Part shown: one piece after another, positions 23,184 through 34,812 of the stretch
Layout: every line of letters begins with the position of its first letter
Numbering within the stretch: position 1 is the stretch's first letter
Origin: Mesostigma viride
Lineage: Eukaryota > Streptophyta > Mesostigmatophyceae > Mesostigmatales > Mesostigmataceae
Length of the DNA stretch: 64,000 bases
NCBI GenBank assembly: GCA_009746045.1
Contig: RPFO01000034.1
Span: forward strand, 829,240-893,239
Reading direction: 5' to 3'
The notes under the pieces: generated by a model
The model's database searches: none
Seen by the model: only the letters and a program-made list of their open reading frames with translations
What the model was told of the DNA's origin: nothing
Translations under genes and position numbers: made by a program

Positions 23184-25005
23184 GCAAACACTCAATACTT
23201 ATGACATGGCGAAATTGCAACAAGCCCAGCTAGCCTTGGACAAACTGCGATACGAAAGACACGCTAACGCCATAGATGCGGAAAACCTTTGGTGGCACAC
23301 AACGGGGGAAAAAATGAATAAAGAATATTTTGCACTCCTCCCCAAGCAACGAACACACACGCTGATAACAGAAATTCACGACGACCAGGGCATCCACACA
23401 GACACCCATTCCATACTAAACAGCGGTCATCAATATTTTACGAAGCTATTCCGAAGTAAACCGCACCCTGAAGCACCTCAAGCTATCCACCAAGTCCTTC
23501 AGGCGATACCACGGCACCTCACCACCACGCAGCAGCAAGAACTAGATCAGACACCCACACAAGCTGAGACACAGGCTGCTATGCTCAAAATCAAACTCGG
23601 CAGTGCACCCGGCGTGGACGGCATCCCTGTAGAATTTTGGAGGAAGTTTTGGCCCGACCTTTCTGCCGGCTTTTACAAATGCGTCCTCGAAGTATGGCGC
23701 ACAGGTATCGTCCCTGGCAACTGGGCAGAAACCGCACTAATCCTCATATTTAAAAAGGGGTCTAAAACTCAATGGCAAAACTACCGTCCCATACGACTAC
23801 TCACGGTTGCGTACAAAATCATCAGTAAAATACTACAACTACGCATTTACACAGTACTCGACGACCTAATCGGTCCGGAACAAGTCGGCTTCCGCGCTAA
23901 CCTACACATAAACGATAGCATAACCATGCTTATGGACATAGTGGAAAAAGCGTGGCGCCACAACATACTCGGCATCATACTATTTTGGGATTTCAAAAAA
24001 GCTTTTGACCGCATGTGTTGGGACTACCTCGAGAAGACATTGCGCGGTTTCGGATTTGGTGGCACTTTCACGTATGTCACCATCGGTATGATTAAATCGC
24101 TCTCATGGACCCTACTCCTAAACGGGCACTTCTCACGCACAGGCACTAGCTCTAGGTCACTCCCACAAGGCGACTGCATGTCCCCGCTCCTGTTTCTTCT
24201 TGCGCATGCCGGGCTGTTCTTTTTGCACGCTCGCGACAACAGGATCAGGGGCTTCCCCATCCAAGGTAAACCGCGAGGTTTGTTCCAAACTGCTTATGTT
24301 GATGACACCACTAATGTCTGTACCTCCACTACCGATGTGCATGCTATCATGGAGAATATCACGACATACTCTATGGCCTCTCAACAGCGGTGTAACGTGC
24401 AAAAGTCCACGGGGCTGCACATCGGGAGAGGATCCTCCCCCCGCTTATCACTCCCTAATCTGCCTGTGACATGGGTCCAGCCAGACGGTCACCACCTATT
24501 ACACAACTGCCCTATCGGCTGCACTATGGATGGACGTCTTGCTGAACACCCCACCTTTTTGTATGACAACACAACACACAGTGGCAAACTCACAGGCATG
24601 CTCCAAGCGGCATCAAGATGGGCAGCGATTCCCCGTCTCAGCCTACGGGGCAGGGTCCTCCTCACCAACCAAATGTTATTCTCCAAAGTGCTCTACTACT
24701 GCCAAGGTCACCCACCTAACGAGTACACCACCAAGATCATCCAACGAATCGGCAGCAATTTTGTTTGGAAACAGCAGGGTATCATAACACACACGGTGCC
24801 GGGATGGATCGATCGGGACATGTCCTATATGCCATGGGTTCAAGGAGGCTTGGGCTTACATAATATGGAGTGGCGTTTATGGTCAGTGTACACCAGACAG
24901 ATCTTAACCGCGTTCATAGGGGGGGGGCCCACAATCAATCTACAATACCCATGCCAAATTTTATTACTTGAGGAGACGCCATTTCAACAAATACATGACA
25001 ATTGA
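23184..25005 (+). CDS. LINE reverse transcriptase (ORF 3' portion)
   Basis: This reads on from the endonuclease piece; the ATG at 23206 is internal, not a genuine start. Reverse transcriptase blocks appear in order: GVDGIPVEFW, ALILIFKKG, YRPIRLLT, QVGFRANLH, DFKKAFDRM, LPQGDCMSPLLF and the catalytic AYVDDT (about residue 370 of this piece). The C-terminal region (WAAIPRLSLRGRV, GGLGLHNMEWRLW) is the usual L1-type tail. No RNase H and no restriction-like endonuclease follow. The enzyme copies element RNA at the nicked target. The catalytic aspartates are intact, so only the piggyBac-like insertion disables the copy. Confidence 0.9.
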
Positions 25006-25423
25006 TGCTCATTGTGAATGCGTTTCCACATGAAATCATTACCATTTCATGCAATTTGGTCACTGGTGCGCTTTCCGCGTGCACTTTTCATTACTAGATT
25101 GCTTAAATTTATTAAAATTTATTAACATTTATTAAAATTTATTCAAGTCGGGGTAAAATTGGCTGTTTTTGTCAAAGTGTCATGCACTCGGAGGGTAAGC
25201 AAGTGAGACAAGTTGTAGATTAAATTTACAATTGCACAACCCTCTCCACGACCCCGCTAGTTCTATTTATAGAACGAATTATAATTATTGCCAAAATTGT
25301 GCACAAGCCTGTGCACAACCCAACCAGTAATTCCCACTTGAACTTTGAATATTCAAGTGAATGCTCTGGAGACAGATGTACAGATCGATCTTTACAAATG
25401 TACACGAGTTCAGATCAAGCTAT
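25006..25423. other. No gene; AT-rich spacer
   Basis: The LINE 3' flank contains an imperfect run of ATTTATTAA units at about 25105-25145. The minus-strand unknown gene ends at 25424. Confidence 0.4.
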
Positions 25424-26243
25424 CTAACTACCTACTAACAGGCGTTTCTTTACAGGTGCCCGTCCGCTCGTCTTCTTTACACCCCCCTCCCGCACATCTG
25501 CGCCAGCCTTCCCTTGAGGTTTTCGTTTGCCCTGCCCTGCGGCTTGGTCTCCCCCCTTCTCTTGGAGTCGTGGGGAAGATCTGGTCGCTGGGGAAGATCT
25601 GGTCGCCAGGTACCCCTTGTCCATCCACCACTCCAAATACGTTCCCTCAGGTGGCTTGAAACAGTTCCGCATCTCGTCTTGTTGTACCTTGAAAATTATG
25701 TTGGGCATCGTCCCCTCCTCCCCATTAATCCAGATTCCCTTTTCGTCACACCCTTCTGCCCAAAATTTAACGTACCACACGCCCGTTTTATCCACCTTTC
25801 GAACGACTCCATGCACCAGGAACGTGTCGACGTGGAAATCAGGCATGTGTGCCAGCTTCATTGGGTCTGCATTGAGTTTAGCCACCGAATCAGCAGCCCA
25901 CGTGGGCTTCCACAACGTATCAAGGCGCTGGGATTGGTTCTTCCGATACTGGCAAAATTCCCCGCCGTGCTTGCACAATACCGAAACCGGACATCCAACA
26001 GGCGAGCGGGGCACGACCCGTTTCCCCCCCCCCCACCTTCCAGATTCTCCATCCACGTCTGCCAACTTGGTAGTGGCACTTTCTTGTCTAGTGGCTTGGG
26101 CTGGGTTGCGGTAACTGTGACACGTCTTTGTGGCGCTTCCTCCTCAGGTTCCGATTCTTCCGATTCTTCCGAATCTTCCTCAAACCCTTTGGGTGGGCCG
26201 CCATGCGCGTCATCCTTTGGCGGCTCCTCTTCAGACTCGTCAC
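25424..26243 (-). CDS. Unrecognised large protein, last exon
   Basis: The acceptor CACACAG precedes 26243, the exon opens in phase 1 as the upstream exon requires, and it ends with a stop at 25424-25426. The start is very acidic (GDESEEEPPKDD... EEDSEESEESEPEEE). After a glycine run comes a compact hydrophobic stretch (VDKTGVWYVKFWAEG, GIWINGEEG, YLEWWMDKGYL) and a basic lysine-rich C-terminus. The frame breaks once at an 11-base C run (26024-26034); one extra base there would restore it, so a homopolymer sequencing error is likely. No family is recognised. The acidic/basic blocks hint at a nuclear or chromatin role, which is inference only. Confidence 0.6.
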
Positions 26244-26362
26244 CTGTGTGTGGGACAAGCAATGACGAGCGGCGCAATTAGTTATCATTACAATCGCAAA
26301 TCAAACTTGGGAATATGCAAACATCATAATTTAACCGACCATATTCACTCAGATTAACTTAC

Positions 26363-27490
26363 CCTTTGACAGATGACTAGCCGTTGCTCTTGATCGAACG
26401 TGCCCGCCAGGCGAAAGGAGCTTTTTGCAGTAGTCGACGGCACGCCCCAACATCCCCCCCCCGACGCCCCCGAATTCCCCCTCGAGCCTCCCTCCCCTCC
26501 CCCCCCTCCTTCCCCCCTTCCCCCGATGCGCCGGTCGACCCGCCCCCCTCTCCGCCCTTCGACCCGCCCCCCTCTCCGCCCTTTGACCCGCCCCCCTCTC
26601 CACCCTTCTCTCCCCCCCCCTCTCCGCCCTTGGACCCGCCCCCCTCTCCGCCCTTTGACCCGCCCCCCTCTCCACCCTTTGACCCGCCCCCCTCTCCGCC
26701 CTTCGACCCGCCCCCCTCTCCGCCCTTCGACCCCCTCCCCTCTCCGCCCTTCTCTCCGCCCCCCTCTCCATCCTTCGACCCCCTCCCCTCTCCGCCCTTC
26801 GACCCGCCCCCCTCTCCGTGCTTCGACCCCCCCCCCTCTCCGCCCTTCGACCCCCCCCCTCTCCGCCCTTCGACCCGCCCCCCTCTCCGTCCTTCGACCC
26901 CCCCCTCTCCGCCCTTCGACCCGCCCCCCTCTCCGCCCTTCGAACCCCCCCCTCTCCGTCCTTCGACCCGCCCCCCTTATCACCACCCTCATTCCCGTCC
27001 CCCTCATCATCGCCGGCACCATCATCACCAACCTCCTCCCCATCATCACCCCCATGTGACCCGACATCCTCATCATCCCCCATTGAGACGTCTTCGGCCG
27101 CGGGGGTCTCCGAGGCGGCGCGCTTCCGGCGTTTCTTTTTGGTGCCAGCGCCTGCCGTCTCCAGCGGACGCTTCTGGGCTGCACCCGCAATTTCCTTGCC
27201 CGAACGGCCGTTGGGATTGGAAATATCCTCCCCCTGTGGCCGCTTCCCAAGTACCTTCAGAAGGACCTTAAACCCATCCACCTGCTCCTTTGACCCAATG
27301 AAGATCACGGGTGGGTTGAAGAATCCCGTGAAATCGCCTAGGTACGACGACCAGTCGTCCTTCACACCATTGAAATCTCCACAATCCTTCGCCGCCTTCC
27401 AGTCCCTTTTCTCCACCCACAAACCCGTTCGACCCTTCAACAATTCCTCATCATTCCACAGCTTCGCGTGGTGTTCCAAATTCAGCAGCC
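26363..27490 (-). CDS. Unrecognised large protein, penultimate exon, distal half (after Ty3 insertion)
   Basis: This continues the exon interrupted at the CAGCC target site (27486-27490) and ends at a GTAAGT donor (exon end 26363, phase 1). The globular start reads LEHHAKLWNDEELLKG, then YLGDFTGFFNPPVIFIGS. A nuclear-localisation-like KKKRRKR follows, then an acidic stretch, then an 8-residue repeat (RRAERGAG and variants) encoded by a GC-rich 24-bp minisatellite at about 26530-26975. The two parts of the exon together are about 805 codons. No family is recognised. Confidence 0.6.
26530..26975. repeat. 24-bp coding minisatellite (CCCGCCCCCCTCTCCGCCCTTCGA type)
   Basis: About 18 imperfect units lie inside the minus-strand exon and encode the RRAERGAG/GG repeats. 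The plus strand and other frames are also open, giving false proline-rich frames. Length variation here would change the protein in steps of 8 residues only if units stay at 24 bp; several copies already differ by one base. Confidence 0.8.
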
Positions 27491-28063
27491 TGTTACGTCG
27501 CGTAACAATTCGTTGTAGTTACGGACGTAAATTAGGTCCTTTGCCTCGGTTGTCCCTAGGTTTACGTTTAGGCTCCTACCGGGACATTATTGTCCTCGTA
27601 ACAGTACTGTGGTACATTGGGTGCCGTTGGGCGCCGCGCCGCGTACTTTACTAGTGGTCCTGATCCTGTGGTAGAATGTAGTGGACCAGCGTGCATCAGT
27701 AGATTTAGTGGACCAGCGTGCACCTGTAGGCGAGGGCCATGTCGGCCCGAGCGTGTTGGACCGTTGGTGACCATTTATGCGCGTTCTACCCCTTGTGTGT
27801 GCACTCGGCGTGTGTTAAATGAATTAACACATATAGGCTTGGGTCACGGCAGTGTAGTTGTGTTTCCTTCCTCTATTCCTGGAGTAAACGGGTTTTGATA
27901 AATGGTTGTATGGCGTATTATAGTAACACTTACGTTAATGCATTGAGATCAGCTCCGTCACGTTCGTCTTTCGCCAGAGGGTTAAGTAGAGGAGGCCTGA
28001 CCAGTTTAGGTAGTATCAGGCCCATTAGAGGTAGAGGTGGAGGTAGATATCCGCGGCGTAACA
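27491..28063 (+). repeat. 5' LTR of the Ty3 element
   Basis: 573 bp, TGTTACGTCGCGTAACA at the left end and CGCGGCGTAACA at the right. The first 17 bases themselves form an inverted repeat (TGTTACG / CGTAACA). ORF-like stretches inside it repeat in the 3' LTR and are not genes. Confidence 0.95.
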
Positions 28064-28064
28064 A

Positions 28065-28080
28065 TGGTTCCGGAGGAACT
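28065..28080 (+). promoter_or_regulatory. Probable primer-binding site
   Basis: TGGTTCCGGAGGAAC starts one base after the 5' LTR. A TGG start next to the LTR is the usual complement of a tRNA 3' CCA end. The specific tRNA is not identified; a tRNA ending in GTTCCTCCGGAACCA would fit. Confidence 0.5.
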
Positions 28081-28596
28081 TCAGTAGGTAGTGAACGAGA
28101 CGACTATCCCTTGCCACATACACCTTTTCAAGACCCCTTCCGCGTCCAGGAACAAGAAGTCGACACTTCCTTGATAGGTAATGGGCGGGTCGCCTTCAAG
28201 CTAGGAGCGTCGTGCTGCCCGTTTCGGGACACGCTTTACCTAGAAGCTAGACCTGCTCACAGCGGATAAATCCTTTCGTAGTTAGCCTGTCCTTCGCCTT
28301 GTTTTCCTGCTTACGGTTGTTTCCTGCCTTAGATAGGGGAGTATTACTGTTCGGAGACGATTAGCGTCGCAGTACCTACACCTTTTTCCTTGTGCTGCTG
28401 CTTTATTAGACGGCCGCACCCGCAGAGTTACGGGGCGCTGTGTTAGGACGAGCGCTGGGATATCCGGCCGCTGACTTAGGACGAGAGCTGGAAACTCCCG
28501 CCCTCCTTCTTCTTTCGGTGATCCAGATCGTCAAGCTAAGTCGCCTACCCCTACCTCGTCTAGCTTGACATCACAAGACACGCCAGGTGAGTTATC

Positions 28597-28989
28597 ATGA
28601 GTCAACGTCGTGTTTTTACTGCGCCTTCCCATTCATCTAGTGATAATAGTTTAGCTAAGTATTACGTAGTTATTACCCCTCAATGGTCAGCCATTTTCCT
28701 CTCTTGGTCAGATGCTAGGAAGATAGTGCAAAACCGTACATATAATGTAATTAGGTATAAGAAATTTGTTACCTTCGAGGAAGCTCAACAATTCCTTATA
28801 GACCATAGCGTATCAGATCTAGGCCTACACGTACGTTCTACTCCTCATGGTCGCCCTCCTGTAGAAGCTCTAGATTTTGCTACCCCTCCTTCGTCTCCCC
28901 CTAAGAGGGCTGCATCCTCATCTAGCTTAGATACTCCTCTCACCTTGGAATTCGGTTCCCTATCCATTACTGTTGTTAAAAAGGACTGA
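28597..28989 (+). CDS. Small ORF with an RNase H1 N-terminal / caulimovirus-VI-like domain
   Basis: This is a 130-codon frame from an ATG at 28597, between the 5' LTR and gag. Residues about 20-70 read AKYYVVITPQWSAIFLSW, then DARKIVQ, and end FVTFEEAQQFL. This matches the hybrid-binding domain at the N-terminus of eukaryotic RNase H1 and in caulimovirus P6: YYVV, an SW pair, then F.T.EEA..FL. The rest is proline/serine-rich. In RNase H1 this module binds RNA-DNA hybrids; here it may bind reverse-transcription intermediates or a translated mRNA, which is inference. It has its own stop and sits about 360 bases before the gag frame. The intervening 28081-28596 is leader without a gene. Confidence 0.65.
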   Translation: MSQRRVFTAPSHSSSDNSLAKYYVVITPQWSAIFLSWSDARKIVQNRTYNVIRYKKFVTFEEAQQFLIDHSVSDLGLHVRSTPHGRPPVEALDFATPPSSPPKRAASSSSLDTPLTLEFGSLSITVVKKD

Positions 28990-29164
28990 TTTAAATTGTT
29001 CCTTTCTTTTAAGCCATTAAAATCTTTTCCTTTTCTTTCCTTGCCTTATATTAGGCCTTGTCCTTTATCCTTGTTGCTTTCAGTTAGATTTTTGATCATT
29101 TACTTAAACAAAAATGGATCCAGTGGGTGGTAACTGTCGCCTATACCTACCAATACTCCTACTA

Positions 29165-29198
<34 letters not shown>

Positions 29199-29351
29199 CC
29201 ATAACAACAATCGGGTAACCGACGGGACTCACTTGAAACGGTACACCATCTCACTCCTCAAGGTAATCTTCGTGCCTCACCTCCTTCTCCTCTTGCTGAT
29301 GGTCGCCGTCGTCCCTCACTTACCCCTCCTACCTATGAACAACGTCAACGT

Positions 29352-30856
29352 ATGCAAGTCAGATTTAGTGATGACCCTTCCCTTACCCTGAACCAGGCCC
29401 CTGCCCCTCCTGCAACCTTGGCTCAACCCTCCAGCAGGTCCTCACTAACTAACAATGTTTTTAGGCCTCCTTCCCACCCTGTTCCTTCCATGCCTGCTCT
29501 TAACACGGGTCGTGCCTCTGCCCCTGTCGGTCCTTCTGGGCGCCCTAGTGCAGTTCCCTTTTACCCACCTGCTTCCTGGTCCTACCCTGAGACGGCCTAT
29601 GAGGCAGCCCAGGTCCCTACCCGTGTGGCTGATTTAGAAGTTAATAGTGATTTCAGCACCATGCCCTTAGATGACAGAAATTATGATCATTTTGCCTATT
29701 CCTCTCTTCGTGAGCAATATACTGTCCCCTTCTCTTATGGGCACCAGCCTGAAACGGTGGCCCCTCTAGACCCCTACCCAAGACTTTTCCTCTTCCTTCC
29801 TTCTATCCCGCTTATGTAGCAGTGGAAGATAGTGGCCCTATGGGAAAAACTGACTCTTCTAATCCCCCTAAGCCCCCTGCTCTTCCCCTCTTTGCTAACC
29901 TTCCCAAGCTGGATGTCAAGTCTACCCCTCAACAGTTTTTCACCTTTATTATGTTGCTTACACAGAACACGGAGTCGTGGCAGAATCATAATAGATGGCG
30001 TCTTTCTGATGCTGTATTAGTTCCTCACTATCTCACAACCTGTATTACTCCTGAGCTTGCTAACCTCATTCAGTGTGAGTCTTTGGCCTCTCATGCCTAC
30101 CCTAACTCTGTAGCAGAATTGTTTAAGCGTTTAGAGAACCATTTAGTCCCTCCTGATTCAGATTGGCAGGATAGATTAGCCTTTGGTACCTTGCAGCAGG
30201 GTACTAAATCATTTAAGGAGTATATGAAAGAGTTTGATGCTCAGATGGTACGAATTAGGGATTTGTCGGGTGCAGAAGTACGTGCTCGCTTCCTCCAAGG
30301 CCTCAGTAGACCCTTATTACGTGAAGTCAAGCGCCAGTTCTCTGCCTACCGTTTTACTGATCTGCCCCTCAAGCATGTGCGCCAGCATCTCTTGCGTGTA
30401 GCAGATTTCTTCACCACCCCTTCTCTTCCTACCCGTTCCCGTATTAATAATATTATCCTTACCCCTGAGGAGGAGAACTCCTATGTAGAAGAATTAGATA
30501 TCTGTGTTACTGACCTTTCAGCCCTTGATGTCTCTCATATCACATGCTATCATTGTAAGGAAGTAGGTCATCTTAAACGTGAGTGCCCCAAGTTCCTTTC
30601 GGGTGCTCCCCCTCATCCCGACGCTCGCCCTCCTCGTACCCCTCAGCGTGCTCCTATTCGTCCTACTTCAGGACGCATTCCTTCAGCTACCCCTAGTAGG
30701 CTGAATGCTGTGCAGACAGGATCCCCAGGGTTCCCCTATGATAATCAGGCTCCCGCACCCTCTTCGCTCCCTCGTGACCCTCCAGCAGTGGCTTTTTCGC
30801 CAGGGTCTTCTTCGGGGTTAGTTCCTATGGATTTGGGGGGGGAGGGGGAACAGTAG
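29352..30856 (+). CDS. Gag polyprotein of the Ty3 element (one frame break)
   Basis: It is in two frames: 29352-29819 (proline/serine-rich N-terminal part) and 29822-30856 (capsid and nucleocapsid). No ATG is fixed for the first part; an upstream start near 29164, after an AAT repeat, is possible. The second part carries the retrotransposon capsid fold pattern (WQDRLAFGTLQQGTKSFKEYMKEFDAQM, then RARFLQGLSRPL) and a CCHC knuckle CYHCKEVGHLKREC. Gag forms the virus-like particle and binds RNA. The frame change near 29815 could be a sequencing error or a small lesion. The knuckle is followed by a proline-rich tail and a stop before the protease frame. Confidence 0.8.
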
Positions 30857-30969
30857 GCCTGTCAGCCGGGGGTAACCTGGACAGGTCCTTAGATAGTACC
30901 CCAGATAAAAATTTTTGCCTGCCTGTTTTTATAACCTCTGTAGGAGCTGAATCTTCCCTACCACTACGT

Positions 30970-33900
30970 GTGCGTCCTCTTATGTTCTTGAATGGTGGTT
31001 TAACCGTCCCTCACACTGTTGTAGACCCCTTCTTGCATGCTGATGAACTCTTGAATGTCTCTGTGTTGGTAGATAGCGGTGCGGCTAGCTCCTTTGTGAG
31101 CGAGGCCCTAGTTAGACGTTTAGGACTAGTCCCTACCCCTCACACCAAACCCGTTACTGTTCATTATGCTGATGGTCGCACCAGTCATTCCCCGGGTACG
31201 GTGTCCCTTCCCATGGTTATACAAGGACGTACTGTCAACCTGACGGCCACTATAGGCCCTATCACTACCGCTGATGTATTACTAGGATTAGATTGGCACC
31301 AGGATAATAAGATTACTATTAATTATGATACCATGGTCATTTGGTTTCCAGATAGCTCTTACTGGGTACCTGAACGTCATTATAGATTGGAAAATTTATC
31401 CTTGGTAGATATTACTCCTCCTACACCTGTTGATCCTCCTGTAAGACCTATACCTGAAGTATTAATGTCAAATGACGAATTACGTTCTGAATTAAAGCAA
31501 AATGGATACCTATTATGTATGTTCCTTCAGTTAGAAGTACAACAGATACCTATCACTAATAATAGTGTGGATATAGATGTAAATACAGTGGATACAATAG
31601 GAGTAGGATTTACTGAAAATGAAATAGTAAGATACATGGCTGTGATAGATTCCTCAAAAGTATTTGAAGAAAAGACTCCTTCTTATCCTCCTCCTCGTTC
31701 TGTTTTACACCGTGTAGTTATCAAGGACGGTGCAGTTCCTACGCACTCTCCGATGTATAGAATGGGCCCTACCGAGTTAAAGGAACTAAAACAGATTTTA
31801 GTGTCATTATTAGAAGCAGGATTGATAGAGCCTAGTAACTCCCCCTACTCAGCTGGTGTCCTGTTAGTTCCTAAGCCAAATGGCAAGTTTCGCCTAGTTA
31901 CTGATTATAGGAAGTTGAATGATATTACTGTGAAATCTAAATACCCTCTACCTCGTATTGATGATATATTTAATAAGGTTAAAGGTTCCACTTGTTTCAC
32001 AGTACTGGATTGTGCGGATGGTTTTTGGCAGTTGCGGATAGCTCCTGAGGATTGCCATAAAACCGCCTTTGCTACCCCTTTTGGTCATTACCAGTTTAGA
32101 GTAGCGGCTATGGGACTCTGTAACTCGCCTGCCTCTTTTCAAATGTTAATGAATGAAGTGCTTAGACCTGTTATGGGAAATTCTCATCTTCCTCAGGTGT
32201 CCTCTGATCTAAAGGATCCTCCTTCTCCTCTGTTTCTTTATCTGAGCATGACCGTTCTTGTGCTCAAGCTTACTTAGATGATATTCTTATTTACTCTCCT
32301 GATTTTGAAACGCACCTACGTGATTTAAAGAAAGTATTAGAAATAATGGCTGAAAATTCTTTGTGGGCGCGCCGTGCTAAAGTGCGTTCGGGTAGGAGTG
32401 TCCCATTTTTAGGGCACGTTCTGTCAGATGCCGGGGTCGCTACCGACCCGGATAAAACTAAGTCAATTCAGGAATGGCCTACTCCTACCGACGTTAAAGG
32501 TGTACGTAGTTTCCTAGGAATTGCTTCTTACTATAGGCGTTTTATCCCGCGTTTCGCAACTATAGCAGCCCCTATTAATCATTTATTAAAGAAGGATATC
32601 CCCTTTGTTTGGAGTAGTGAGTGTCAGTCTGCTTTTCAGTGCCTAAAATCCCTACTCCTTTCCCCTCCTGTACTCATCCTACCGGATACTACTAAACCCT
32701 TTGTTGTGGCTACAGATGCTAGTAAAGTAGCTATAGGTGGTGTCCTTCTCCAGGATCAGGGTCAGGGCTTACAGCCAATTGAGTATATCTCTAGGACAAT
32801 GCTCCCTGCGGAGCGTAACTATCCCGTCCACCAGCAGGAACTCTTAGCTGTGGTGTATTGTTGCCACGCGTGGCAGCACTTCCTTAAAGGTGCTCAATTT
32901 GATGTCTGCCTGAATGAACCCTGTGAGCTAGATCCTTATAGGTTAGTTATCCAAACGGATCATCGTCCCCTTACCCATCTTCTCTCCCAACCCAACCTTA
33001 CCCCTCGGCAAGCGCGCTGGATGGAATTTTTAGCACAGTTTTCCCCTTTTAAACTTCAGTATGTCAAGGGTGTAGATAACATAGTACCAGATGCACTCTC
33101 TCGTCGTGCAGACTATTCCTTCTTCGAGGACCTTGATGTTCTCAATACTACTCTAGTTCCTACTACTATGGGTGTAACCCCTTATGGTGAACTACCTGAT
33201 GATGATTCCTATGCCTACCTCTTTCATACAGCTGTTCGCATGCCTGATCTCCTTTCTCACGTAGGACTCTCTCTCCCGTGTGAGGCCCTTCCTGTGGCCT
33301 CGGTGGGGGGGAGGGGAAAAATAAAATTTCTATACCGCTTAGCCATATAGCGACTAGGTCAGGAAAGTCTTATGAAAACGTAGTCCCCTAGGACCTCCCC
33401 TTCTCTTCGGCAAGGCGGTAGGAGATCTCTTTAAACCTGTTCTGGATACTTCTGTAGCGATGCCTACCTCTGATCTTGAACGCCTTATTAGTAGATTTAC
33501 GGCCACTGAGCCGGAAGCATTAGCTGCCATTGCTGCACATCCCCAACAATTAGGCAAGCACCCTTGTAAATTTGTAGGTGGGTTTTTATATGTGCAGATA
33601 GCAGATTCTCCCCCTCAATGGCGCCTGTATGTCCCTCCTATCTGTCGCTCCTCCTTGCTCTTTGAGTTGCATGACTTAGCTGCTCACCAGGGTGGTAAAC
33701 GGGTACGGGACCTAGTAGCCCGCTCTTATTACTGGCCTTCCCTTTATAAGGATGTGGATGAGTATGTTAGAACTTGTCAATCTTGCCAGGAAATGAAACC
33801 CAATAATGTAGGACAGATAGCAGAACCTAGGACCTTGCCTGACCCTATCATGCCTTGGGATTCTATCATGATGGATTTTGTAGGACCTTTTAGAAAGAAT

Positions 33901-34725
33901 GATAGGGGCAATGCCCAAATCCTTGTGTTCATAGATCGTTTTACTCGTATGTGCCATCTTGTGCCGTGTCCTTTAGAACTCACCGCACGTGATTGCGCAC
34001 GCCTATACCTCAATAATGTATATAGATATCATGGATTGAGTAGGCAGTTTATTAGTGATAAGGATAAATTATTTACCTCAGATTTTTGGCAGCAGTTTTT
34101 CGCTGCCATCGGTACCAAGGTTACCTACGGTACTGCCTACCACTCCTCCTCCTCTCATTTAGTAGAGCGTCTTAATAGAGTAGTAGAAGAAGCGCTTAGG
34201 CACTATGTTAATGGCTCGGGTAGTGATTGGGAGGATTATTTATGTTTGGTAGAGTTCTCCCTCAACAATTGTCCCCAAGCTGCGCATGGATATACGCCCT
34301 TCTTCTTAGATACTGGGAGACAGCCCCTTACCCCTACCTCTCTCTTAGCTAGTCCTCTACGGGACAAGGATGATGTGTCCCGAGATACTGTAGAAGGTGT
34401 ACAGTCCTTACTAGATAGAATGAAAACTGCTCATGACCACGCGATCTCAGGGTATCAAAAAGCTCAGGCTAAGTACCTTGCTAGGTTGCGTGCCTCCTTA
34501 GATAGACGAGCACCTGAGATAGAAGTAGGAGATCTAGTATTAGTAGAAGGCCCCCGTGTTGGCCGTTTTGCTCATAAGTTTGAAGCAGAACTGAAGGTCA
34601 AACTTAGGCCTGCCTTCTTAGGACCCTTCCATGTGTTGTCTAGGGTAGGAAATTTCTTGTATAAAGTCGATATCCCTACCTCTTGGCAAACGCATTCAAA
34701 CACCTTCCATAGGAGCCAGCTTAAA
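30970..34725 (+). CDS. Pol of the Ty3 element: protease, reverse transcriptase, RNase H, integrase
   Basis: Protease: VDSGAASSFVS at about 31068, with LLGLDWH later. Reverse transcriptase: LVTDYRKLN, FTVLDCADGFWQL, YQFRVAAMGLCNSP, then catalytic YLDDILIY at about 32270. RNase H: VVATDASKVAIGGVL and, later, QTDHRPLTHLL. Integrase: zinc-binding segment with CQSCQEMK, catalytic D in MMDFVGPF, D in SDKDKLF, E in HLVERLNRV. Frame breaks occur near 32240, just before YLDD, and near 33310 by a G7 run; the integrase frame is open from 33460. The coding part ends at AAA 34723-34725, where a DNA element interrupts, and continues at 39931. The second break lies at a homopolymer. Confidence 0.88.
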
Positions 34726-34812
34726 GAGGGGATTCATAGGTGTTTGCTCAATTTCACAAGTCTTCAAATGAGTAAAAAAAAAATCTTTCAGATCTGAGGG
34801 TACCTAAAGCTG

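Larger units (their letters stand above)
20781..25005 (+). mobile_element. L1-like non-LTR retrotransposon (AP endonuclease + reverse transcriptase), interrupted
   Basis: It consists of one coding region in two pieces, 20781-21835 and 23184-25005, separated by a 1344-bp piggyBac-like insertion. With the insert and one TTAA copy removed, the frame runs from the ATG at 20781 to the stop at 25003-25005 without other breaks, about 960 codons. A basic glycine/arginine-rich frame ending at 20753 may be the tail of a first ORF. The 3' flank (25006-25330) has AAATTTATT-type repeats but no clear poly(A) tail or target duplication that I could find. Confidence 0.85.

Noticed and set aside
26384-27271. 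Proline-rich 295-codon plus-strand frame
   Set aside because: It is the antisense of the RRAERGAG-type coding minisatellite. The minus strand has splice signals and a coherent protein.
27568-28269. ORFs of 68-124 codons at 27568-28269 and again at 43022-43537
   Set aside because: They lie in the LTRs or run from the LTR into the leader. The duplicates reflect the LTR pair, not genes.
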